DNA of 25,687 bases, from assembly GCA_003194525.1 (NCBI GenBank), contig NBIV01000470.1:1-25687 (forward strand). The letters are read 5' to 3'. Shown here piece after piece: positions 1-10,084 of this stretch; the stretch's first letter is position 1; each line of letters starts with the position of its first letter. The stretch comes from Gracilariopsis chorda (taxonomy: Eukaryota > Rhodophyta > Florideophyceae > Gracilariales > Gracilariaceae). Made by a program: the position numbers and the translations under genes. A model generated the notes under the pieces. It was not told the origin of the DNA. It did not search any database and saw nothing but the letters and a program-made list of their open reading frames with translations.

Positions 1-33
1 GTGCGAAGCACGCAATGGAGCCATTTGTCTGAT
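1..33 (+). repeat. Helitron 3'-terminus-like sequence (left edge)
   Basis: The window opens with a small hairpin, GTGC-GAA-GCAC, followed by a 19-nt tail and CTGA directly before a T. Helitrons end in a short hairpin a little upstream of CTRR, and they insert between A and T. The stretch GCAATGGAGCCA(T/C)TTGTC recurs at 5976-5994 just after the broken Helitron, and similarity stops at the same point in both places. I infer that this is the 3' end of another copy lying mostly to the left of the window. Confidence 0.45.
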
Positions 34-48
34 ATACTAAAGATAATT

Positions 49-63
49 TGTGTGTGTGTGTGT
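49..63. repeat. (TG)n microsatellite
   Basis: An uninterrupted TG dinucleotide run of about seven units. Confidence 0.85.
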
Positions 64-316
64 TTCCTCCACGGCCATTAATTAGCTGGAAATTCAGCAA
101 GGAGGCCACCAAGTGCAAACATGTAACTTTATGCGCTCCAAGAGGCATCCTTCACCGCATAATGCGACACGTTTCCACATGGCGCTATTTGCACGCCACA
201 GTAGCCTAGCCATTTGACTAAAGTAGCCCACCCGTTACACTACAGTAACTGCGCGTACCAGTGCAGTGCACTTGACCGTTTCAATTACCATTTTTCAACG
301 CTCATGTGCACCCATG

Positions 317-347
317 GCATTGCACGCTATATAAAGGGGTGCAATGC
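317..347 (+). promoter_or_regulatory. TATA box inside an inverted repeat
   Basis: TATATAAA lies at 328-335 between GCATTGCAC (317-325) and its exact reverse complement GTGCAATGC (339-347). The related palindrome AGTGCAGTGCACT lies about 60 nt upstream. It could drive the Helitron that starts its coding remnant near 1023, but no transcript start can be read from sequence alone. Confidence 0.4.
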
Positions 348-1022
348 ACTCGCCAACGGAGCGCTAGCGTTCTCTTTTTGCTGTATTGTTAACTTACGGG
401 TGTCATTTCTAGCGCTCTGGGCAAGTCAGGACGTCTGAAAATGGTACGCTGGCCGTACTGGAGGGATCTATTAAGTGTAAAGTTCTCTTCGAATAACGCG
501 TTCGCCATCCAGTTTAATTGGTTCGGCAACTATTTATGGGGGCGTTCACGTGAGGTAGGATAGATCCCCACCAAACGTGCTCTGCACGGAAGGAGTAGCC
601 CCTAAAGAGTCTAAAGGGTACAAAAGAGTACCAGTCGAGAAAAAGCGGTTCTGTCTGGATCTAAGGAACTGTTAAAGAGAAACCGTCTTCGGATTAAGTA
701 CGTGCAGCACAGAGTTGCCAAGCGAATTTGGGATTGTTCATCTCGCAGTCCTGCAGAATCTCCAAGCACGGCACCGTGTTTGCTCTGTACAGGTTTGTCC
801 TCAATCTAGATGGTTTCTTTGAGGTCATGATATTTTATCATAATTGCAAAAATCCAAATGTCGGTGCTTGGTGCATAAAAGGGTTTGGCAGCCCGTTGCA
901 CAGTTTTTACCCACCACATACTTACTTTCCTTTTTTCTTTCTTTTCCATTTTTCTTCTTTTGCTTTTTGCTGATCCTGGATTGTTTTTATTTTCTTTCCT
1001 ATGGATTTAACTCATTTTCATA
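348..1022. other. Non-coding stretch upstream of Helitron coding remnant
   Basis: Only short, unconvincing reading frames are present. The strip from about 921 to 970 is almost pure pyrimidine. The Helitron 5' end (a TC after an A) should fall in this interval or slightly before it, but a two-base signature cannot be placed without another copy. Confidence 0.5.
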
Positions 1023-1133
1023 ATGCCTCCAACGCGGCCTAGTGTTTTCAGCCGATGCCAGTGGTGACCAAAACCGTCAAATTACTGCTGCAAGACGTCA
1101 AATGGATCAAAAGAGCAACCGCCTGAGAGGACA

Positions 1134-1391
1134 CGTCGTGATAGGGACCGAGCTGCCGCATCAAGATCAAGTGAAACTGCAGAGCAGCGTGAAACACGAA
1201 GAGAAGCTGATAAGGAATGTGCAAGAAAAAGGCGAGCTAGGGCATCTGTCGTGCATACTGATGACATTCGCAAGGCCGACCGTAGGGCAAGGGCTTCTGC
1301 ACGGGCTTCAGAGACTCCACTTGATCGTGCAAATCGTCAGGCAAATGATCGTGAAGTCTGTCGGGCTGCAAGGTTACAGAGACGTCCTTAG
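1134..1391 (+). pseudogene. Helitron N-terminal Arg/Ala-rich segment
   Basis: Read from 1143, one frame gives an Arg-, Glu- and Ala-rich segment containing SRSSETAEQRETRREAD and further RRARASARASETPLDRANRQ-like repeats, ending at TAG 1389-1391. Such charged repeats are common at the start of Helitron replicases, before the conserved Cys-rich segment. A likely original start codon is ATG 1023, but that frame stops after 14 codons, so at least one frame change separates it from this segment. A longer overlapping frame at 1042-1569 does not match the family. Confidence 0.6.
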
Positions 1392-1550
1392 ACTCAACGC
1401 TATCTGCATGACTCAAATCAATGATCTATGCAAGAGTCACGAGTCTTGGAGGGAGAAAACGATAAACAGCAGAGTCTCGAGGCTCAAGGCCAGAGATAAA
1501 CGTCCCCCCGGCGACTCTTTGACTCAAGTAATGTCAATGAGAGTGGCTAC

Positions 1551-1775
1551 ATGGACCTTGGTTTCATGAATGTAGACTGCCGTTTCTGCAAGGCGTTGTA
1601 TTTCAAAGCAGAAAGGGTTCTGAGCAGCTCTCGCTCGCAAATTCTTTTATCGAAGTGCTGCGCAAAGGGTCATCTCAGCTTCCCTCCGCTTCTGGAGCCT
1701 CAAGCTCTTCTTTGCCAACTGCTCACTGCGACTGGGACCCAAGAGAACCAAGTTCCTGCTGGGATCCGTGCCTAG
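1551..1775 (+). pseudogene. Helitron Cys-rich pre-Rep segment
   Basis: The frame starts DLGFMNVDCRFCKALYFKAE and continues to a CCAKGHLSFPPL-like end. This is the conserved Cys-rich block found before the Helitron-like N domain in many eukaryotic Helitrons, with a CxxC pair followed by a later CC. After about 1700 the frame drifts into unrelated sequence, and coding similarity resumes only near 2126. A deletion or heavy decay of the intervening part is likely. Confidence 0.7.
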
Positions 1776-2125
1776 AACACAGTTCTGTCCATGGCTTCCG
1801 TCAAGACAAACTGGGTGAACCGTTGTCTAGGAGACTCTACCTTCAATCCCCACGGTCACCATGTAGGGACAGATCTATCACTACATTGGTCAAGTCATTC
1901 TCGCTCAAGGTTTCCAGCACGCAATTCTGTCTGTCTGCATCCATGACACCGACTATGATGCGCAGTCTGCGCGGAGAGCGGGAATAATGCCCTGTCTCCA
2001 ACCGGTACTGCTATCTGAGTTCAAAGCCATGTTACACACGTCGAAACCCATACTTGCAAACATTCTGGAGCTTGCCTGAGTGAGCTATCACCGATACGCC
2101 AGCGATTCCGTATCAGACAGTGATT

Positions 2126-3830
2126 CATGCTGATAGATGCACCCGTGGCAAGCATTTTCGTCCCTAAAAAGGGCCCGAGCCGTCGCAAGTTGCCTCTATC
2201 ATTTCAGGGGATGAGAACAGAGAGGTTGGGACGCGCGATATGGTTTTTCCTAAGCGTGGAGAGCTGGCTGTAAGTGCTTATGAGGATCTGGACACTATCC
2301 GTGTCAGTCACAGATCGTACGATCCCTTGAGCTACGTTCTTCTGGTCCCAGGTAGCCATGACGGATGGCATCCTGAGATGAGGTAAAGCCCACTAAACGC
2401 CTCGCGAGAGAAGAATGTGAATAGGCCGATGTATTATTCGCGGCAGCTTTTCAAGGGACCGACCGAGTTCAGTACGATTCTACGTAGCAAACGGCTCTTC
2501 CAACAGTACATGGTCAATTAGTTCTGAAAGATTGAGTCGGAGCGTTTCTTTTACTTTCCGAACAACAAGGAGAGACATCGAGCTGCAGACTATACATCTT
2601 TGCGGGAGAGCCTGGGCGACTCTCTCATGGGCGTGGATTAGGCTGATGCTGTTCGCGCTGGACGACAGTTCGTGTTGCCGTCGACATTTTTTGGAGGGGA
2701 CCAATACATGAGAAAGCAAATGCACGATATCATCGCCATATCCAACACGATTGGGCACCCCGATATCTTTCTCACGATTAAATGCAATCCGAACTGGTCC
2801 AAGATCACCAGAGTGCTGTTCGATGGTCAGCACGCTCCCAATCCACCCAATCTTTGTGCTCGATTGTTTCGTCTCAATATGAATCCTGGATGTCGTTGGT
2901 CATTGATAAAATTCTTTTTGAATCCGTTTTTGCTCACGTGCGGGTGGTCGAGTTTCAAAAGCGAGGCCTAGCGCACGCCCACATCATCTTGTTCTTGAAT
3001 GAGAATGCGAAGCAGCAGATCTGAGACCTTGCCAACATTGACGAGCTCATCTCGGCTGACAATTCTCCTTCCTCTGACGCAACTTTACAAAACATGGTGT
3101 TCGGGCACATGATTCACACTCCATGTGGTGAAGGCAACTGGTCAGCACCGTGCATGTGCGAGGTGACCTGCTTGAAGCGCTTCACGAAGCCGTTTCGCTC
3201 CGAAACTGCACAGCTGGAGAATGAGTACTACATCAACTCCCGACGACGTGCTTCTTCCGAAGGCAAGTTTTTCTGTAAAGCGAAGCAGTAGGGTCGGGCG
3301 TGGACAGCGCATAGTGACGTTGAACAATTTGTGGGTGGTTTAACATTATTCAGAGCTTCTCTACCGGCTTGCGTGCCACATCAATGTTGACCTATACGTA
3401 TCGCGACTTGGCGGTATCAAGTACCTCTTCAAGTATATGTGGAAGGGTTCCAAAAGAGTCACCATGGAGATTGTAGATGATAACGGACGTCATGACGAGT
3501 TCCAGAACTTTCAGGATGCGGGCTATGTGTCAGTCTAGGAGGCAGCCTAGCGTACGCTTGCGTTCGAAATTGTTGAGCGCAATCTACCCGTCGTGCTGCT
3601 TGAAATACACTTGAAAGATCACCATACGGTGTTCTTCCGGGAGGGCGACGAGCATTCTGCTTCTTACAGAGATCAGGCAGGAACCAAGCTGACTGAGTAG
3701 TTTTTGGCCAACCAAAAGTACCCCCGCGCATTTCATATCCCTTATTTCCAGTTCCCGAGGTACTTTGCTTGGAACAAATCAAACAAATGCTGGCAGTCGC
3801 GTGCGTGTCTCCGACGTCGTTCAGTATCTC
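2126..3830 (+). pseudogene. Helitron Rep (HUH nuclease) domain, broken
   Basis: This is the rolling-circle nuclease region of the Helitron, spread over several frames. Recognisable blocks are SYDPLSYVLLVPGSHDGWHP near 2310-2380, a segment near 2670-2810 containing ISNTIGHPDIFLTIKCNPNW, the HUH motif HAHIILF with its two His codons at 2974-2976 and 2980-2982, and the catalytic Tyr motif YLFKY with Tyr codons at 3422-3424 and 3434-3436. In active elements the His pair binds metal and the Tyr residues cut and join single-stranded DNA. These residues survive here, but stops such as those near 2519, 3022 and 3537 and several frame changes inactivate it. The segment near 3420-3790 continues through FHIPYFQFPRYFAWN. 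Confidence 0.85.
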
Positions 3831-3914
3831 GAAGCTAGCGTATCTCCTCCTCAGCCGCCGCTGCAGCGGATCTGTATGACTTCACTGGTAGCAGTACGGA
3901 TGTAGTTGGGCACA

Positions 3915-4219
3915 TTTATACTGCCAGTCCACGAGAGGGTGAGCGATACTACCTCCCCTTACTCCTGACCCACACACAGGGTGCTAGTTCCTTTCAGCAT
4001 CTCCGCACCGTGGATGGTCAGCACTGCTGTAGCTTCAGGGAGGCCTGCCTAAAAACGGGCCTTCTTGCAGATGACAGCGAGTGGAGACGCGTACTGCGTG
4101 AATCCTTTAACTCCTCATTTGTTCCGCTCTCCCATTTGTTTGCCACTCATGGTCTACTGCCAGCCATCGGACCCACGTACTCCATTGCAGCAGCATCTAT
4201 CAATGTTCCTGCGGGATAA
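3915..4219 (+). pseudogene. Helitron segment between Rep and helicase
   Basis: One frame encodes SPREGERYYLPLLLTHTQGA followed by a block containing FREACLKTGLLADDSEWRR. This is the conserved linker seen between the nuclease and helicase of eukaryotic Helitrons. The last third (4010-4219) stays open to a TAA at 4217. It has no known catalytic role and mainly serves to identify the family. Confidence 0.8.
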
Positions 4220-4237
4220 AAGGGCTTGACATCCCGG

Positions 4238-5198
4238 CATGATGCAGGCACTGGCCGACGACGACAGAGCCAGCTTTATCATTCTGTTAGAAGTCCAAAA
4301 GGCACTGCAAGAAATGGGTGGCGCATTGACGTCTCTGTACACGTAAGTTCTTCTGAAACCCATAGAACACCAACAGGAACTGCGCGCTCCAGCTCCGTCT
4401 CCGCACCAAATTCAGTCGGAACTGCAAGAAACTGTGCAAGCTGCCCTCCCTCTCTTCAATGAGCGTCAGCGTCTGGCGTTCAATACCTTCGTGGGGGCCA
4501 TCCTTTCTGGCGTGTCCGCAGAGAGCTTGCAGGGTCTTGTTCGTTCTTCTACGGCAACGCAGCCCAACACTCGCGTCTTCTTCTTGGATGCCCTTGGAGG
4601 AACCGGGAAGGATTTCCTCTCCAAAGCAGTTGAGGGCACGCTACGGCTTCGCGGCAAGTCCGTCATTACGATATCCAAGTCTTCTCTAGCAGCCATACTG
4701 CTTGAGGGCGGTTCAATGGTCCACTCGGTGTTCGGGATTTCCATCCCAGTGACCGCTGAGAGCACGTGCAACATCACAGTCAACTCCCCCCTGGCCAATC
4801 GCATGAAGAACGTGGACCTCATTATCTGGGACGAGATCGTAATGTGTCACCACTTCTGTGTCGAAGCCGTAGACCGCACTTCCCGTGACATAACGCGCTC
4901 GCAGCTTGCGTTTGGAGGCAAATTCGTATTCTTCTGTGGTGGCTTTTGGCAGATTCCTCCCGTTGTTCGTGGTGGCTTTCGATATGTGATTGTCAATGCA
5001 TGCATCAAACGCTCAAGTCTCTTCTCTCACTTTCGCACCTTGAGAATCTCTGAAAATATGCGACTCTCTGCGCTCCACCGGGATCCTACAGCGACACAGG
5101 AGATATTGAAGTTCCCAGACACTCTCTTGAAATTTGGGAGAGACGCTTTCCAGAGACCGTCCCACCACAACAACCTTCTACCTTGCCGAAGTCCGTAA
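4238..5198 (+). pseudogene. Helitron PIF1-type helicase, N-terminal half
   Basis: A 254-codon open frame (4434-5198) carries the first helicase core, and similarity extends back to about 4238 in broken frames. Visible motifs are NERQRLAFNTF (start of the domain), Walker A GGTGKDF at 4596-4616, Walker B LIIWDEIVM, and FFCGGFWQIPPVV. Active PIF1-like helicases have GGTGKT and GDFxQ, so the Thr after the catalytic Lys has become Asp and the Asp of the third motif has become Gly. Both changes should abolish ATP hydrolysis even before the later stops. The GTG at 4434 is only where the open frame can be started, not a believable eukaryotic start. Confidence 0.88.
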
Positions 5199-5828
5199 AA
5201 TGTGTCATTATTATAACCGCACGAAACTATAGGCTACTAGAGCTCAATGCATATGTAGGCCACATGATACCTGGAGCGTATGGCACGTACTTCAGTGCAG
5301 AAAAGGTGAGTGACAAGGACGCTGCTGAGCTTTAGTACCCAGTCAAGATGCTCAACACTCTGACTGCCGGGTCAGCGCTGCCGGGCCACTGCCTCAAACT
5401 GAAAAAGCGCTTTGTTTTTATGCTTTTTCGCAACTTGAATACCTCAAATGTCCACGTTAATGCTGCCATATATACCGTGGAAGACATGCAATGCAACGTA
5501 CTGCTCTTTTGACTCGCTGCTGAAGTAAATAGTGGCAATACACTATCCCGCCGCGCATGCCATAGGGACCTGGAAATGAAGAATTTCTAGTTCCCGACTT
5601 CACTAGCACCAAGTTCTCTGTACGTGTCTTTTTTCCCATCATTACTAATAAGGCTCAGGGGCAGTCTTATAGTGGTTACATTGGACTAGTATTTTTGATG
5701 GCTGTTTCACGCATGGCCAGGTATATGTTGCGTTTTCTGGGACCACTAACCCGTCCAATATCGTGGCGTGTCTCCCTGCCTGTACCGTATCTACTAATAA
5801 TATAGTGTACCCCGAAGTTCTTTCGTAG
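5199..5828 (+). pseudogene. Helitron helicase, C-terminal half
   Basis: Broken frames continue the helicase. They include a YPVKMLNTLTAGSALPGH block near 5335-5395, MLFRNLNTSNVHVNAAIY near 5420-5470, ITNKAQGQSYSGYIGLVF near 5640-5698, THGQVYVAFSG near 5707, and a NIVYPEVLS-stop ending at 5828. The last blocks correspond to the TINKSQGQS, GQLYVALSR and NVVY(K/P)EVL ends of Helitron helicases. At least three in-frame stops and two frame changes are present. Arg in the final LSR motif is replaced by Gly, another inactivating change. Confidence 0.82.
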
Positions 5829-5856
5829 AGAAACTACATAGGTTGACTTAAACGTC

Positions 5857-5905
5857 TAAGTTTTTTCTTTTACCGTTTTCTTTTCTTTTTCTTTCTTACT
5901 CCCTT
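5857..5905 (+). repeat. Polypyrimidine tract
   Basis: An almost uninterrupted T/C run lies just past the Helitron coding end. A similar tract (about 921-970) lies just before the coding start, so the Helitron reading frames are bracketed by pyrimidine strips. No function is claimed. Confidence 0.6.
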
Positions 5906-5962
5906 AAAATACTTGCATTCTACAAAACACGCCACTCAAATGTTTCTTTCGCTTCTTAACGC

Positions 5963-5997
5963 CTGCAAAGCATGCAATGGAGCCACTTGTCAGTTCC
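5963..5997 (+). repeat. Helitron 3'-terminus-like sequence (right copy)
   Basis: A degenerate hairpin TGC-AAA-GCA and the tail GCAATGGAGCCACTTGTC match the window's first 32 bases with few differences, after which the two diverge. The right copy continues CAGTT where the left has CTGAT, so both could derive from a CTAG-like end. This position, 135 nt after the last helicase codon, is where a Helitron 3' end is expected. Confidence 0.5.
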
Positions 5998-6440
5998 TCT
6001 CGAGAGGCGAAGAAAATATCTCACAGCTCTAGCTGAGATGCGCTTTACACCGTTAGCAATAGCTTCATAAATCATTCATTGTGCAGTGGGAGCTTTATTG
6101 ATGTTTGTCAGGAAAATTTGGCGCACTCTTTTGTTCGTTGAAACTGCTTCGGGTGGCGGAGTTGTGGATGGATTGATTTTATTATTTGAGTCTGTGTCTG
6201 GTGAAATGTTTGTTGTACTCTCTGTCGTTGTGAAGAGAGATCGTGCAGTTGTATTCTGTAAGCCTATGTGGGCGAAAGCGTTAAACAACAGTGAGGCATT
6301 GAGAGCCATATTTGATGCTTTGTGACAATTGGGGTGACTGTGGTTCTGAGATGACCATTGGAGGGTCTTGATGCATGTATGAGTTCAAATTTGGCCCCAG
6401 TACCATCGTGATCCACGCTATTTCTGTATGGGGTCGTGGT
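5998..6440. other. Non-coding flank of the Helitron
   Basis: Short open frames on both strands near 6076-6325 mirror each other and show no recognisable domain. I see no RNA gene or promoter here. Confidence 0.5.
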
Positions 6441-6442
6441 AA

Positions 6443-6550
6443 CCACACTCGAAATAGTGTGGACCACACTAATCTGCGTGTTTATACTATTTCAGAAACC
6501 ACACTAATCTGCGTGTTTACACTATTTAAAGAACCACACTAACAACAGCG
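6443..6550 (+). repeat. Hairpin plus 35-bp tandem repeat
   Basis: CCACACT (6443-6449) pairs with AGTGTGG (6456-6462) around a 6-nt loop. Directly after it, a 35-bp unit starting ACCACACTAATCTGCGTGTT occurs at 6463-6497 and 6498-6532, and its first 11 bases occur again at 6533. The word CCACACT therefore appears four times, as in an iteron-like cluster. Confidence 0.8.
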
Positions 6551-7745
6551 TTCACCTTTACCTTCGAAGGTACCTCACTCATTTGCAACCTTCCAACTCA
6601 GTTATGATCGAAGATGAAAGGTTTAATCATCCATGGAAGCAATCTGGCCGCCTCTGCTCGCAGCGTCCAGAGATATTTTTTGGTCAGAGTTATACTAATT
6701 TACATAAAATAGATGACCAATTCCGGCGCTTTTGTGCTTGCTGTACGCATCAACAGATGCATATTTTATATGTCAATTATTGTTCAACTTTAATCTGCTA
6801 AGATCTTTACGTGGTTTGGGTTCAGGATGATGACAGCGTATACACTCTGAGCATCTGGTAGCGGGGAGGCATAACCCGCTACCGACAGCAAGAAGAAGCA
6901 CTTCGTGGTGCTCCTGGGATGGGGCTGTGAGTATTCAATGACATTTGATGACTGGGCCTCGCGGTTGTCTTTCATCCGGTCTTTGATGCTTGCGAGTCAA
7001 AAGAACCGATTCGAGAGCTGCATCGGAGATGACGGAGAAGCGGTTCCACTGCAAACGCAGCGCAAAAGTGTCAAATGAATAAATTTCTTCGTGTCCTTAA
7101 AAATCCAATGTTCTTAATGTGGGAGAAATTGGTATGCATCACCTTGGACAAGTCGCTTCTGCGGGCGAAGGTCTAGGTCTAGTTATTGAGCAGCTCTCTG
7201 CATCTGATTTTGGAAGTAGTGATCATGATAAACACTGCCGTTATTATTGTTTTTGGTCTTCATCTGCTTGAAGACTACGACTAGACCAGAAGCATTAGAT
7301 TAATCCCGTATTTGGGACTCAATGGTTTTGATAATTCCAAAAAACGAACGAAAGAGAGAGAAAACAAGTGCCAAGTGCTCAATGAAGAGCAGCTGATCTG
7401 CAAAGAACAACAAAGCGTAGACTACAGAAAACGGCAATGAAAATATGTCCAAACCTTGGTTCGATAAGGAATGAAACTTTTCGCGGAAAGGCCGCAGAAA
7501 TCGGCCTCTGTCTCCTAGCGAATTTGTCTAATTGGCTTCAACCTTCTTTAGCAACCAAAGTAAATAACCTCTACCTCTACTGCAGAAAAAAGGTGAAGAG
7601 GTCGTACAAAAGGCGAGCTACACTGACCACAAACAACCCTACTATATGGCTCAGAAAACGGGTTTACTGAAAATCGGCAAGACATATGCGCCTTCTGGGC
7701 CACATGACCGTTTACGGTCTCTAACAATCCAAACCAAACCTCCGT
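6551..7745. other. Non-coding stretch with one 9-bp hairpin
   Basis: No convincing gene was found. GGTAGCGGG (6857-6865) pairs exactly with CCCGCTACC (6875-6883) across a 9-nt loop. The 3' half probably includes the far end of the transposase element on the minus strand, but I could not find terminal inverted repeats. Confidence 0.5.
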
Positions 7746-9399
7746 CTACAGCCTCTCCACCCCACCACAAGCGAGTTCCCTCACGCACGCTTTGGCTCTG
7801 CGCAGCTCCCTTTGCGCCTTGCGCGTCTGCACACGACGATAGCGCTGACTCTTGCGAACCGGTGCAAGCTGCACTAAACCCCTGATGTCTGATTTTGGCT
7901 CTTTAAATTCCGCCGTGAGTTCACGGTCCTCAGCCTCTCTGCGTCTCCCTTCTTGAGCCGACTTTCGCTGATTCACCGCCTCCAAAACTACATCAAAAGT
8001 TAAATGATCGTCTGCGGTGGTGTTGATGCGCACACGGCAGTATTCTTCAACCACAGCATCTCGAAGCAGCGTACAATGCATTGTGTCAAACTTGGCAAGA
8101 AACTGTTCTATTGTGACCGTAAATAACATCCTTCCGCACGTCTGCATCATGGAGTACCTCAACGGGGCAACGTTTGGCCCCATTAACTCCATGTCCCAAA
8201 TCCCAATTTTGTTGATACCTGATCGAATGTTGTTGGGGGTATGGGAACTGGCATATGCATTACTGATACGCTGCACAACCTCAAACACGTTCAGTTTCTG
8301 CGTCTGCCTTGCCGCATTATACAGTTCATTCTGCATGTGTGATTTGTACGAATTGAAAATGGTAACTTCTACTGGCTGCGTAATGTGCGATGTGTGCGCC
8401 AGAAGAGCGATTACAATGATGTTATTATCTTTGAGCAGTTTCAGTGTGTTGTATTGAACATGGGCTTCGCATCCATCAAATAGAAGAAACAAACGCTGGT
8501 TGTCCTTTCGAAGGTTCTCCGTCTCTTCCGAAAATTCTTATGCCCAATTGAGAACAATTTCTGTGTTGAAACCTGAAGTGTTGCACTGAAAAATGTAACA
8601 CGGAGGCAGTACCGAGTGAAGCGATTTAATTCGTCTTCCAACCTTACTTTAGTGCGCAAGTCTCCCCGGAAAGACAATCGGTGGCTTGTAGCTTTCTCTT
8701 TAAGCGGATACAACTGACATGATGGTTACCCTATCAAGGCTGCCTTTTGTCGTCAAGGCTTTGTGCACCAGTCGCGCATTGTTTTCTCTAATTCCCTTTA
8801 GAAGGCTTCGCCCTTTTATTTCTTCAAACGAAGTGCCGAACGGATCGGTATTGAAGACATAATTTGGGGTCTGTGATGTTGTAGCGTTTGATTGCCGCTT
8901 CGACTCTGGCTATGTGCTCAGTGACATTCTCTGGTGTGGCTGCGTTAACTCTTTTGTCCTCCATCATTTGGAATCGCTGCACATGGAGATCATTGCGCTT
9001 CAAATACTTTGATACTCAGTTGTTGGACGGACGGTTGTCAAAGAATCCTATTTAATTTTGTCTCTCTTGCGGTAACATTGAAACGTAGTCTTCAACAAGA
9101 GTACAAATTCCCTGTCGGGTTAGCGGTATGTTGTTATCCGCATAGTACAACACACATTGAGCAATAACATCTTTTTCGTCTCGGGTCAGTACTGGTGGTC
9201 GTCCTATCGTCAGAAGGTTCAAATAAATATCCTTGGCTTGTGTTGGTTGTGATTCAGGATATTTCCTCACCGAAGAGGCGTACGCACGACTCAAGACTCC
9301 CGCATGCACTTTGTGTTTGTCTGATAAAGCTTCCCACGACAAGCCATTCTGGAAGCGTTCAAAGACCGCTGATTGCAGTATCGCATATTGAGGTTCCAT
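7746..9399 (-). pseudogene. pogo/Tigger-type DDE transposase, broken
   Basis: This is a cut-and-paste DNA transposase remnant of the Tc1/mariner superfamily, pogo branch, which binds element ends through an N-terminal helix-turn-helix and cuts DNA with a DDD/DDE core. The N-terminal piece (9399-9052, 115 codons from ATG) has a helix-turn-helix-like SWEALSDKHKVHAGVLSRAY and the family block LTRDEKDVIAQCVLYYADNN. It then runs through broken frames with blocks such as RNDLHVQRFQMMEDKRVNA near 8945-8998 and DRVTIMSVVSA near 8705-8740. The C-terminal piece (8492-7746) gives FLLFDGCEAHVQ (second catalytic Asp) and THSHITQPVEVTIF-like third-motif sequence, where the usual QPLDV has Glu in place of Asp. 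The C-terminal tail is basic. Several stops and frame changes inactivate it. Confidence 0.8.
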
Positions 9400-10084
9400 C
9401 GCTTCCTGTTGAAACAGTTTTCATTGCGTTGTTTGCATATGTTGTAGGGCCGGTGGCTGCAATACATAGTGTTCGAAAGAAAAAAGGGCGCGCTTTTTGA
9501 ATATATCTTTACAACGACTAACCCAAGAATAGATATCTCACAGTATGAGATGAACTACTTCGATGTTGCCCTCGTTTTCCCTTATGAGCAAGACTCGTGA
9601 AAATGGGGACAAAAAGGGGCTTGTCAATTTTGGGATTTCTGTCGAATTAAGATGCGGACGGATACATGAAAGGTGGCAATTGCAACACTTTTTAAGTCAG
9701 TTCACCGTCTTTCTGGACCTAATGCTTTAGCAGTGACATAGAACCTCAAAATGTTTTGCCTCACAGAAATCTCATAGGCTTTGACAACCGCTTTGAGAGA
9801 AATCTGACGATTTTCCGAGCCAGCTTCTCTAACTTGTCAATCCAGCATCGAATCTACTACCTTCGGATAAGAAGCGCCCCCGTTTATCATGCATCAAAGA
9901 TGAATACGTAATCTCAACTTTTTCGCCTTCTTTTTCTTCCTCTTTCTCTTCTTCTTATTCTCCTTTAATTTGGTCTGATACAACCAATTATGTAACACCA
10001 GGAAAGCTATCCCACAAATAGTTCTTCCTCCTGAGAAAGACCAAAAGCATTGACTGCCATCTTCTAATCGACTCTAGAAAGGAA
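9400..10084. other. Non-coding flank of the transposase
   Basis: It holds a pyrimidine-rich strip near 9920-9965 and CAGTGACATAGAACCTC at 9732-9748, which resembles the CAGT...GAACCTC style of pogo/Tigger terminal repeats. I could not find its inverted partner on the other side of the transposase, so the element ends remain unplaced. Confidence 0.35.

Larger units (their letters stand above)
1023..5997 (+). mobile_element. Degenerate autonomous Helitron (RepHel)
   Basis: The element is recognised by the ordered modules of a Helitron replicase-helicase, all on the + strand: Arg-rich N-terminus, Cys-rich segment, HUH/Tyr rolling-circle nuclease, linker, PIF1-type helicase, and the usual C-terminal end. 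Stops and frame changes break every module, so no full protein can be made. Helitrons move by rolling-circle transposition in the nucleus. The right boundary is set by the terminus-like repeat near 5963-5997. The left boundary is unknown and is given here as the start of the coding remnant. Confidence 0.85.

Noticed and set aside
1042..1569. 175-codon plus-strand open frame
   Set aside because: It starts at a GTG and does not match Helitron proteins. The neighbouring frame carries the family's Arg-rich segment.
6076..6325. Overlapping open frames on both strands
   Set aside because: Neither has a recognisable domain, and the two mirror each other in a low-complexity stretch.
6463..6550. 35-bp direct repeat as a CRISPR array
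   Set aside because: The units are contiguous without spacers and number about two and a third, and the sequence is eukaryotic.
8017..8457. 146-codon plus-strand open frame
   Set aside because: It mirrors the transposase C-terminal part on the minus strand, where family motifs are visible.
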